The notes beneath the pieces are model-generated. The model saw only the letters and a program-made list of their open reading frames with translations, had not been told where the DNA came from and ran no database searches. This document shows positions 23,644 to 31,660 of a stretch of DNA of 52,173 bases, piece after piece. The stretch spans positions 1 to 52,173 of the forward strand of contig JAUIGE010000042.1 in the NCBI GenBank assembly GCA_030430205.1. Direction: 5' to 3'. Source of the DNA: Bacteroidia bacterium (GTDB taxonomy: Bacteria > Bacteroidota > Bacteroidia > J057). The translations under genes and the position numbers were made by a program. How positions within the stretch are numbered: the first letter of the stretch is position 1; each line of letters starts with the position of its first letter.

Positions 23644-25989
23644 ATGAATAAGTTCCTCCTCTCCATATTAGCAGGCATTTTTTTCACCCAACTCCTTCCT
23701 GCTCAGGACTTTAGCCAGACCGTTAGAGGTACGATCCTCGATGCCTATACCCAGCAACCGCTGGACAGTGTGCGTATCCGCGTGCTCACAAGCAACCCAC
23801 CTGTAGATGCGATCAGCAATTTGAAAGGGGAATTTTTATTAAAAAATGTTCCCATTGGCAGGCATGATATCGCCTTTGCGCATCCGGATTACCTGAGCTT
23901 TACGCGGCCGGGAATCCTGGTGAGTTCGGCCAAGGAAGTGGTCCTGGAAGTACAGTTGGAGGAAAGATATTATGAAATGGAGGAGGTCACCCTCACGCCT
24001 CCGCGTGAGAAAGGCCGCCCGCGCAGCGAGCTCTCCAGTGTCAGTGCGATCTCTTTTGAGATCGAGGAAACCCGCAAATTTGCGGGGGGGATGGACGATC
24101 CGACCCGCCTGATCGCCAACTTTGCCGGCGTCGTGGACAATGGCCTGATATCTGACAATCAGATGTCGGTTCGTGCCAATACGCCGCGCGGCATGCTCTA
24201 CAAGCTCGAAGGCATCGAGCTGCCCAACCCCAACCACTTTGCGCGCATCGGCTCCAATGGCGGTACTTTCACCATTTTCAGCAACAATGTGCTGACCAAT
24301 TCTGACTTCTTCGTCAGCGCATTTCCTGCCGAATTTGGCAATGCCACCTCCAGCGTTTTTGACCTCTATTTCCGCAACGGAAATAACGAGCGACGTGAAT
24401 ATACGCTGCAGGGCAGCGTGCTGGGGGTAGACCTGATGGCAGAAGGCCCTTTTAAAAAAGGAGGCCAATCTTCCTATTTGGTCAATTATCGCTTTTCTAC
24501 CCTGACAGCAGCAAATCTGCTGATCAACTACCTGCAACTCCCTGAATTTCAGGATATTTCCTTCAAACTGAATTTTCCCACGGCAAAGGCGGGCACATTT
24601 GGTGTATTTGGCATCGGCGGCCTGAGCAAACGGCTGCGGGAAGCAGAAACAGATTCTTCGCTTTGGGAAGAAGATATAGATCGCTTTGAGTTGCGATTGG
24701 ATTCGGATATGGGTGTGCTGGGCTTTACGCATAAATTGCCTGTCAATGAAAAAAGCGTATGGCAATCTGCTTTGGTCGGCTCCTATAGCCGCCAACTGGA
24801 TAATAAGACCTATTATGAAGATGACCAGAGCTTTCGCTTGCGCGACCGCAACGAGTACAAACGTCTGCCCATCAGCTTTTCCACCTCTCTGCAAACACGC
24901 CTTAGCCAGCGGCATTTCAACAAAACAGGACTCATGCTCACCTATACAGATCATGAGCATCTGACTCAGGCTTACGATTATGTAAATGATAGCCTGAATA
25001 CGCTGGTGGACGCAGCCGGAAAAACCCTGCGGGTGCAGGCTTATACCCAGTCCAAATTTCGCCTGACACATAAACTCAGCTTAAATCTGGGGGTACATTT
25101 CCTCTATTTTGACCTGAATGATAAATATTCGGTTGAACCCCGGGCGGGGCTCCGCTACCAACTCAACCGTCAGCAGTCGCTGGCGCTCGGCTATGGCCGC
25201 CACTCCCAGGTAGAAAGTTTTGCTACCTATCAGCTAAGCCTTTCTGATGCGGAAGGAAATGCCTTCCAGCCTAACCTCGACCTCGATTTCATCAAAAGTC
25301 ATCACTTTGTTTTGGGCTATTATCTGCGGTTTTTGGAAAACCATCAGTTCAAAGCAGAAGTGTATTACCAACGCCTTTTCAATGCACCTGCCGAAGTAAA
25401 TGGCTCATTTTCAGTGGTTAACCTCAGTGAGTTGGACCAGATCCGCGCACTGGAAAACATAGGCGAAGGCTATAATACAGGTATCGACCTGAGCCTGGAG
25501 CGCTATACCCAACATGGGCTGTATTACCTGATGAATGTGAGCATTTTTGACTCGCGCTATGTGGCGGGCGATGGCATCTGGCGGAGCACAGCTTTTAACA
25601 ATGGCTACAAATCCAACTTGCTGATCGGCAAGGAAAAGCGGGTTGGCAAGACCAACAACCACTTTTTGGGTTTGAACAGCGCGCTCTCGCTGATCGGTCC
25701 GCAGCGGTATACACCGCTGGATCTGGAGGCCTCGCGCGAAGCGCGGGAGACCGTCTACGACGAGACGCGTGCCTGGGAAGGCAAGGAAGTGCCGCTCGTT
25801 ATCTGGGATTTCACCCTGACCTATCGCCGCAACCATGAGCACCGCTCCGGTGTCTGGGCCATACAGATCAAGAATCTGCTGCAAAATTCACCCGCTATCT
25901 ATCGTGAATACGATAGGCTGGTGGATGGTGAGGTGACACAGGTGGGATCGAGTATTTTGCCGGTGATTAGCTATCGGGTGGAGTTTTAA
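23644..25989 (+). CDS. TonB-dependent-receptor-like outer-membrane protein
   Basis: A signal peptide (ending FTQLLPAQ) is followed by a carboxypeptidase-regulatory-like beta-sandwich (RGTILDAYTQQPLDSVRIRV, FLLKNVPIGRHDIAFAHPDY). A plug-like part follows (DDPTRLIANFAGVVDNGLI, MSVRANTPRGMLYKLEGIELPNP), then a long beta-barrel region with alternating aromatic strands, ending in SYRVEF with the typical terminal aromatic. At 781 residues it is short for a nutrient receptor. No SusD partner gene follows, so a polysaccharide-utilisation role is not supported; the ligand is unknown. A TTG at 23635 is the only earlier start, so ATG at 23644 is chosen. Confidence 0.85.
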   Translation: MNKFLLSILAGIFFTQLLPAQDFSQTVRGTILDAYTQQPLDSVRIRVLTSNPPVDAISNLKGEFLLKNVPIGRHDIAFAHPDYLSFTRPGILVSSAKEVVLEVQLEERYYEMEEVTLTPPREKGRPRSELSSVSAISFEIEETRKFAGGMDDPTRLIANFAGVVDNGLISDNQMSVRANTPRGMLYKLEGIELPNPNHFARIGSNGGTFTIFSNNVLTNSDFFVSAFPAEFGNATSSVFDLYFRNGNNERREYTLQGSVLGVDLMAEGPFKKGGQSSYLVNYRFSTLTAANLLINYLQLPEFQDISFKLNFPTAKAGTFGVFGIGGLSKRLREAETDSSLWEEDIDRFELRLDSDMGVLGFTHKLPVNEKSVWQSALVGSYSRQLDNKTYYEDDQSFRLRDRNEYKRLPISFSTSLQTRLSQRHFNKTGLMLTYTDHEHLTQAYDYVNDSLNTLVDAAGKTLRVQAYTQSKFRLTHKLSLNLGVHFLYFDLNDKYSVEPRAGLRYQLNRQQSLALGYGRHSQVESFATYQLSLSDAEGNAFQPNLDLDFIKSHHFVLGYYLRFLENHQFKAEVYYQRLFNAPAEVNGSFSVVNLSELDQIRALENIGEGYNTGIDLSLERYTQHGLYYLMNVSIFDSRYVAGDGIWRSTAFNNGYKSNLLIGKEKRVGKTNNHFLGLNSALSLIGPQRYTPLDLEASREARETVYDETRAWEGKEVPLVIWDFTLTYRRNHEHRSGVWAIQIKNLLQNSPAIYREYDRLVDGEVTQVGSSILPVISYRVEF

Positions 25990-25990
25990 A

Positions 25991-26026
25991 AAACTCGTAC
26001 TCAAACTCGTACCCAAACTCAAACTA
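25991..26026. repeat. Hexanucleotide array F
   Basis: Six 6-bp units (aaactc, gtactc, aaactc, gtaccc, aaactc, aaacta) begin immediately after the receptor stop codon at 25987-25989. Their reverse complements (gagttt, gagtac, gggtac) match the hexamer array at 38545-38574 and resemble the in-frame array in the E2 gene. Confidence 0.9.
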
Positions 26027-26094
26027 AAAACCCTCCAATTTTTGACTCACATATCGTAGTTCTTCAATTGCTTTTTTTAACAAATGAAAACGCT

Positions 26095-26196
26095 TTCGGG
26101 GATTTCGGGATGTGTGATTGGGCTTCTTGTGGGCAATCCCCGAAGTTTAAGGGCCGGATTACGCACAAGCCAGCTCACAATCAGGAAATCCGGCCC
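26095..26196. repeat. Pair of REP-like hairpins in inverted orientation
   Basis: Hairpin 1 has perfect 10-bp arms 26095-26104 and 26135-26144 (ttcggggatt / aatccccgaa). Hairpin 2 has perfect 10-bp arms 26151-26160 and 26187-26196 (gggccggatt / aatccggccc). The loop of hairpin 1 resembles the reverse complement of the loop of hairpin 2 (shared tgattg and cttgtg parts). Two similar palindromic units facing each other form the layout of a REP doublet (BIME). An open frame across this stretch (26068-26268) is not credible. Confidence 0.7.
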
Positions 26197-26259
26197 AGCT
26201 TCCTCTGTAAAAAGGATAAGCCTTTTGATACCCCTGCTACACCCGTTTTATATACTCAA

Positions 26260-27519
26260 CTAACTTAAGTTTTTGTTTATTTCTTGAAGCTGGTTAAAAG
26301 CCGTAACTAAAATAGGATGCGATTTTGAAAGGCCACTTGTTAGCAAATGTTGAATTGAATAATCAATATACTTTTGAGCTTCTTGCCATTGCCTTAGAAT
26401 CTGATAGGTAACACCTAAATTCCCAAGAATCAATCCTTTTCTTCTGAATTGTTTTGGTTCATTTTTATCTAAATATTCAAGACTTTTCTTTAGGTATTTT
26501 ATTGTTTTTAAATAATCACCAACGTGACTATAAGCAATCCCAAGGAGTTCATATGCATTAACAAATTCTTTATAATTTTTTATGCTTTTAGATTCAATAT
26601 GATCCTTGTATTCCAAACTTAATTTTAGCGCATTATCATAATCCTGTAGGAAAAAATTTACCCAAATAATTGAAATTGATATTTCCTCAAACTCTGGTTT
26701 TCCTTTTGCCAGATTTTTGGCGATTAAATAATACGCTAAAGATTGTTTATACTTAGAATTTTGGTAGGCGATATCTCCTCTTGCCTTCCAAGTCAATGAT
26801 GTATTAGGAAGTAATTCATTGTATTGCTTTAATAATTCTTGAGCTTTTTCATATAAACCTACCTCCAAATAAACTCCTATTAAATCTATCACAAGGTTTA
26901 CAACACTTTGATGTTTATCTCCAACCATTTTTTGGGCATCGAGAATTTGTTTTTTATAAAGAGCAATTTTATTTGAAAAATTTTCTTTTTCTGAAATTGC
27001 CAAGCCAGAGAAACTGGGTGTTGTATTTAATAATCCTTCTACTCCATTTTGAATGTTCTCCTCAAAAAACACCGTACTCCCCGCCCGTTGAGAATACAAA
27101 TCGGCAGCCTGTTTGTTAATCTGAGCAAGCGCCTGCGTATCTACCCAAAATAAAATAGGATATCCAAGATTTTGCAAAAATTCTCTCGCAAAGTTCAACT
27201 GCAAAAGGAAATCACTGCCCTTATCAGCAATCAGAAACCCTAAATTAGGAACAATGATGCCATCCCCTCCGAAGGGCATTTTTCTTCTAATCAAATCCCG
27301 AAATTGTTCCGGAAGGCTGAGGTCGCTTTCATTTGGCAAAAAGAAAAGCTCAAGAGCCAACCCCTTTTTTGTGGTTGCCTGCTCAATTAGCTGCTTATTT
27401 ATTTCAGGAATGATTTGGGGGTATGGCGTACATGCAAAAACATAGCCTGAAGCCCCAGGCTCAGTCAAAAACCGAAAAAGTCGTTGTTGGTTGGTAAAGT
27501 AATTTTCATTGACCTCCAT
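26260..27519 (-). CDS. TPR protein with inactive-STAND-like N-terminal domain
   Basis: The N-terminal 150 residues resemble the NTPase-derived domain found before TPRs in many Bacteroidota and cyanobacterial proteins: FLQNLGYPILFWVDTQALA, then QAADLYSQRAGSTVFF. A Walker A motif is absent, so it is likely an inactive STAND module. From about residue 185 to the end come TPR-like repeats (VYLEVGLYEKAQELLKQYNE, YLKTIKYLKKSLEYLDKN, LGNLGVTYQILRQWQEAQKY). The start codon overlaps the stop codon of the NTPase gene by one base, so the two are translationally coupled. The gene is clearly more AT-rich than its neighbours. It may be a sensor or adaptor in a conflict system; no effector domain is seen. 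Confidence 0.65.
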   Translation of the reverse strand: MEVNENYFTNQQRLFRFLTEPGASGYVFACTPYPQIIPEINKQLIEQATTKKGLALELFFLPNESDLSLPEQFRDLIRRKMPFGGDGIIVPNLGFLIADKGSDFLLQLNFAREFLQNLGYPILFWVDTQALAQINKQAADLYSQRAGSTVFFEENIQNGVEGLLNTTPSFSGLAISEKENFSNKIALYKKQILDAQKMVGDKHQSVVNLVIDLIGVYLEVGLYEKAQELLKQYNELLPNTSLTWKARGDIAYQNSKYKQSLAYYLIAKNLAKGKPEFEEISISIIWVNFFLQDYDNALKLSLEYKDHIESKSIKNYKEFVNAYELLGIAYSHVGDYLKTIKYLKKSLEYLDKNEPKQFRRKGLILGNLGVTYQILRQWQEAQKYIDYSIQHLLTSGLSKSHPILVTAFNQLQEINKNLS

Positions 27520-28850
27520 TACCCTAATTTACCTCTTTCTGTCAATATATCCCGCACGATGGGATGCACATCGCACCATCCTTCTCCATTATAGCCTAAA
27601 ATTGTCAGATTTTGACGTAAATCCATGACAACGTCTGAATTGTGACAAGACTTTTTGGGGTCTTTCGCCAGGTTTACCAATTCTTCAAAATAAGTATCCA
27701 CAGAAGTTTTCACTTCTCCATCTATGACCTTATCAGCGATATTGGCATCGTACTCCCTTTTTAGCCTAAAATATGCCTGCTGAAAATCTGCTTCTGAAAT
27801 AACTTTCCGGTCAAAATCCCGGGCGGCATCTGCCGATTCTTTGATCATTAAAAACAAATCCCGCAAACAACCGCCACTGTACTGAATCATTTTCAATAAC
27901 AATGACTTGTCCTCGAAAAGAGATATATCCATTCGCTTTTCTACTATATCCAGCATGATATCAATTCCCGTCTGGTTTTCGCTTTCATCCTTATTCTTTA
28001 CCTTGATCATAGGAAGCAGGATATCCAAATCAGAAAATTGATGGCGGATGGTATTAAATAGGGGATTGTAAAAAAGACCTATGGGAAAGGTGAAAATGGC
28101 GTTTACCTGAAGCTGAGTGAGCTGTTGAGAGTAATTATAAAATAATTCCTGAGAACGGTCCAGGGGAATTTTGTCCAAATCTTCAATGATGATTAATAAA
28201 TCTTTTTTGTTTAAAGTGGAAAGGCCGTTTCTGATTTCCCGAATAAGTGCATTGCAGTGAAATATCAGTTCTGAGAGTTTGGGCTCAACCTTTCTGCTAA
28301 GCACCTCTTTCAAGGATTTGCTTGCCTTTGCTGCAAATTTGAATTTTGCAAAGAAGCTTGAAAGAAATGAGATTCCGGCACCTCCTTCTATTTCCCCTCC
28401 AATATATTTTTCTTTAATATCCTGAATGTCTTTCGTTGCAATCCAACTTTCAATGCTCGCAATAAATTCCTGGTTGATAGCCAGGTTCTTCCTATTTGCA
28501 ATGTCAAAAAGCCTCTCCATGGTCACAATGAACAACTCAATGTAATGAAGGCTGATGGGATCAAGCTCCTCATTGACAGAAAAATTGATGATCAAAAAAT
28601 CATCCTCCAGGTCTTTTTGCAAAATGCTTAATTCTGTACTTTTTCCACATCCTTTATAACCCGAAAATAAAATGTGCTGGTTGAGGCCTTTGTTCTCTTG
28701 TAATGACCTGACCATTCTTTGGGTCACATTACTTCCTCTGGCTTGTTTTGCAGGAACATAAAAGTCATATAATTCCTCTACTTTAAGAGGTACTGGTCTG
28801 AAACTGAGATGTATATCCTGAAGCTTTGTAGCTTTCTTCATGATGATCAT
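27519..28850 (-). CDS. P-loop NTPase (AAA/STAND-like)
   Basis: The Walker A motif is GYKGCGKST (residues 64-72) and Walker B is LLIIIEDLDK (about residue 220). The N-part reads FYVPAKQARGSN, and a sensor-like stretch YSGGCLRDLFLMIKESADAA follows the core. The C-terminal region (AYFRLKREYDANIAD onward to CDVHPIVRDILTERGKLG) resembles winged-helix ends of AAA/STAND ATPases. At 443 residues it lacks a fused effector. It lies directly upstream of the TPR gene in one operon. ATP-dependent switching with the TPR protein as partner is inference. Starts at 28850 or 28841 are both possible. Confidence 0.75.
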   Translation of the reverse strand: MIIMKKATKLQDIHLSFRPVPLKVEELYDFYVPAKQARGSNVTQRMVRSLQENKGLNQHILFSGYKGCGKSTELSILQKDLEDDFLIINFSVNEELDPISLHYIELFIVTMERLFDIANRKNLAINQEFIASIESWIATKDIQDIKEKYIGGEIEGGAGISFLSSFFAKFKFAAKASKSLKEVLSRKVEPKLSELIFHCNALIREIRNGLSTLNKKDLLIIIEDLDKIPLDRSQELFYNYSQQLTQLQVNAIFTFPIGLFYNPLFNTIRHQFSDLDILLPMIKVKNKDESENQTGIDIMLDIVEKRMDISLFEDKSLLLKMIQYSGGCLRDLFLMIKESADAARDFDRKVISEADFQQAYFRLKREYDANIADKVIDGEVKTSVDTYFEELVNLAKDPKKSCHNSDVVMDLRQNLTILGYNGEGWCDVHPIVRDILTERGKLG

Positions 28851-28880
28851 ATTTTCTTAAAGTTAGGAGTTTTTGAGCAT

Positions 28881-29018
28881 TCAACCACCTTCAAACAAAA
28901 ATTTCAACTCCTCCATACGATCCCCCACCAGCAAATACACAAATGCCAGCTCACCCATCAAGGCATACCTCAACCCCGCTTCCTTACAAAGAAATTTTCT
29001 CCCCAGGCAGATAAAATT
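28881..29018 (-). pseudogene. Possible coding remnant upstream of the NTPase gene
   Basis: An open minus-strand stretch of about 45 codons without a good start reads CKEAGLRYALMGELAFVYLL and continues VGDRMEELKFLFEGG before a stop. The peptide looks protein-like (amphipathic helices), and its base composition is unlike the AT-rich gene next to it. It could be the 3' end of a lost gene. I recognise no family and confidence is low. Confidence 0.25.
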
Positions 29019-29093
29019 TCATTTACTTTGAAACACAAAGTACTATTTAAAGTATAAAGGAATATTCATCCTTTACCCTCAAACCAAATCCTC

Positions 29094-31628
29094 ATGCAGG
29101 AATCACCCCAAACCACCAAACTATACAGACTCGGTCTGATTCTGATAGCCATTTCCTACATTATTTATTTACTGAAAAAAAACTACTTCAGCGGGCAGGA
29201 CTTCTTCGATTCCGGCAGTTTTTTCTGGTTAAACTACGGAATCTGTGTTTTCTATTTCTTTGCGATGCTCCGCCATAACTATCTGCAGCACAGTCGCGTA
29301 TTCCGCAAACTGGATGCGCGGCTCTTCAGCAATTCGCTGATTCTCTTCTCCATCAGCGCCCATTCGCTCAATACCGAACTGACCGTTTTTGCGCCTTATG
29401 TGGAGTGGATGAGCATTTTGCTCTTCCTGATGCATATCGCATGGCTGGCTTTTCCCTATCGCCATCATCTCCCCCCTGCGGCCCAATATGGCCTGTATAT
29501 GTTTTGTGGGCTGGGCCTTGCGCTTTCCATTTATATGACCATCTATATGCTGCCCATAGCCTTGCTGGGCATTGCGAGCTGTTGGTTTTTTGGGATTCCG
29601 GCTCATGGGGTGATCACTATTTTTTATGTAACAACTTTTGCTTCTTATTTTTTCAAATCCGATACTTCTACCCAACTCAGGCAAGCCTACATTCTGGGAT
29701 TTAGCGTGGCGATCTTGTTCACCTGCCTGTATTTGTTTCGCTGGCAGCAGGTGGACAGCCATATAGAAAGGGCTCAGGAAAGCTGGAAAACAGCCTATCA
29801 GCAGAGCATTCCTCCTTCTCTGGTCCTTGCGCAGCAACTGCCGAAAAACTATTTCACGAAAAAAATCCTGATGAGCCACATCCAAAATCCCCGTGGCTGG
29901 GCCAGCTTTGACCGACTCAATATCAACAGCACAGATGTGCATGATCCGCTGGCCCTGATGGGGCAGCTGGTATGGGGAAAATTGCATATACCTCCCCAGG
30001 ACATCCTGAAGGTGCTGAAAAGCCAATATGGCGAACACCACCTGGCCATCCGCCGCCTCTGGCGAGGCGATGACCTGCGGACCTCAAAGGTCGAGAGTGA
30101 CATCCACATTTACCCTGCTTACCGAATCGCCTACACCCAAAAGACCCTGCACATCCACAATGGGGATGAAAGCAGAAGGCCCCGCCAGCAGGAAGCGCTG
30201 TATAGCTTTCACCTGCCGGATGGTGCCGTGGTCACTTCCCTTTCGCTTTGGGTAAATGGCGTGGAACGCAGATCCCGCCTCAGCACACGCTCCAAAGCCG
30301 ATAGCGCATACGTGACCATCGTGGGCGTAGAACGCCGGGACCCCGCGCTCCTGCATTGGCAGGAAGGTAATCGGGTGACTGTCAGTGTCTTTCCCTGCCT
30401 GCCGACGGAAGATCGCTTCTTCAAAGTAGGCATGAGCATGCCCCTGCGCATGGAAGGGGACAGGCTCGTGATGGAAGATTTTAGCTTCCAGGGACCTCCG
30501 GCCGGCGATGCGCAGGAAGTCATGCGCGTGACTTTTGAAGGCGGAATACCCGCGAAGCCGGATTTGCCTTTCCGCTTGCGGAAACAGGAAGATGGCAGCT
30601 TTGTCTACAAAGGAAAATACCTGGAAAATCGCTCTTTTTCCTTTGAAAAACCGCCGATAGGAAAAGGCAGCTTTAGCTTCAACGGGAAGAAAATTTCCGT
30701 TTCTCATTTTCAGCCTGAAGCTTTTTCCTTTCATCCGAAAACTGTGATTCTGGACGGCAATAAGGCCTGGACAAAGCGGGATTGGCTGCGGGTGTGGGAT
30801 CGTGTGAAAGACAAAGAAGTCTATGCTTTTTTGCCTCAAAAAACACGTTTGACCCGAAAAAATCAGCTGGAGGCTTTTTCCACTTTGCAGAAAATGGCCT
30901 TTAGCCTCATCCCTCTGCATGAGATAGCCTATCCCGAGAAAACGCTGATAATCAGCCGTTCGCCCAAAGAAGGGCCTATCCTCTCCGAGCTCGACGACTC
31001 GCCTTTTGCCAGCCGCTTACAGCACTTCCAGCTGGAGCGGGCGGAAAAGCCCAGGCTCTTCAATCTGGGCCATCAATTGTCCCCCTATTGGCAAAGCCTG
31101 AAAGCTTTTCAGCTGCTTGACTATGCCGAGGGAAGCATGGATGAATTGGAGGATTTACTGGCGAAAAATCAATTTTGGGTAGAGCCCGCCGATGCCCACC
31201 AAATCTGTCTGACAGATGCCCGGATGAAGTTGGTGATGGAGGTGGATTCCAGCGAAAAAGCGAGCCAGGAAGCCCCGGATCATCTTTTCAGGCTGTTTGC
31301 CTACAATGACTTGCTGCGCAAGATCGGTCGCCAGTACTTCGATCGCGAAGCGCTCGAAGATCAATGGCTCCGGCAAGCCGAAGAGGCTTTTGTGGTGAGT
31401 CCGATCAGCAGCCTGATCGTGCTGGAGACGGATGCAGACTATGAACGGATGGGCATAGACGAAAATGAAAACAGTCTGGACAATGCAGATGTTCCCACAA
31501 AAAAAGCCAACCCTGGCTTTGGGAAATTGGTGGGGACTTCGGGCGCAGCGCCCGAGCCGCATGAGTGGGCACTGATTGTGCTTGTGGGATGGGTGGCTGT
31601 TTGGCAGCTTTTGAAAAAGCGATTTTAA
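29094..31628 (+). CDS. XrtN system VIT-domain protein (exosortase N substrate)
   Basis: The first 230 residues hold six to seven transmembrane helices. A VIT-like beta domain follows (about 340-470: EALYSFHLPDGAVVTSLSLW, NGVERRSRLS, HWQEGNRVTVSVFPCLPTED), then a further region up to about 800. The C-terminal 25 residues are a sorting tail: PEP at 820-822, a hydrophobic helix (WALIVLVGWVAVWQLL) and KKRF. This three-part tail is the kind cut by exosortases, and the exosortase N gene is next, 32 bp downstream. The architecture matches the VIT-domain protein always paired with XrtN in Bacteroidota; its biological role is unknown. Confidence 0.85.
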   Translation: MQESPQTTKLYRLGLILIAISYIIYLLKKNYFSGQDFFDSGSFFWLNYGICVFYFFAMLRHNYLQHSRVFRKLDARLFSNSLILFSISAHSLNTELTVFAPYVEWMSILLFLMHIAWLAFPYRHHLPPAAQYGLYMFCGLGLALSIYMTIYMLPIALLGIASCWFFGIPAHGVITIFYVTTFASYFFKSDTSTQLRQAYILGFSVAILFTCLYLFRWQQVDSHIERAQESWKTAYQQSIPPSLVLAQQLPKNYFTKKILMSHIQNPRGWASFDRLNINSTDVHDPLALMGQLVWGKLHIPPQDILKVLKSQYGEHHLAIRRLWRGDDLRTSKVESDIHIYPAYRIAYTQKTLHIHNGDESRRPRQQEALYSFHLPDGAVVTSLSLWVNGVERRSRLSTRSKADSAYVTIVGVERRDPALLHWQEGNRVTVSVFPCLPTEDRFFKVGMSMPLRMEGDRLVMEDFSFQGPPAGDAQEVMRVTFEGGIPAKPDLPFRLRKQEDGSFVYKGKYLENRSFSFEKPPIGKGSFSFNGKKISVSHFQPEAFSFHPKTVILDGNKAWTKRDWLRVWDRVKDKEVYAFLPQKTRLTRKNQLEAFSTLQKMAFSLIPLHEIAYPEKTLIISRSPKEGPILSELDDSPFASRLQHFQLERAEKPRLFNLGHQLSPYWQSLKAFQLLDYAEGSMDELEDLLAKNQFWVEPADAHQICLTDARMKLVMEVDSSEKASQEAPDHLFRLFAYNDLLRKIGRQYFDREALEDQWLRQAEEAFVVSPISSLIVLETDADYERMGIDENENSLDNADVPTKKANPGFGKLVGTSGAAPEPHEWALIVLVGWVAVWQLLKKRF

Positions 31629-31660
31629 GGGAAGGGGGAGGCTGATTTAGGCTGATTTTT

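Noticed and set aside
23839-25071. Long open frame (410 codons) opposite the outer-membrane receptor
   Set aside because: The plus-strand gene is clearly coding with family motifs; the antisense translation shows no domain.
26068-26268. 66-codon open frame between the receptor and the TPR gene
   Set aside because: It runs through the two REP-like hairpins and has no family or start support.
29229-30920. Two open frames of about 270 codons opposite the VIT-domain gene
   Set aside because: Antisense to a membrane and VIT-domain protein with recognisable parts; translations look like shadows.
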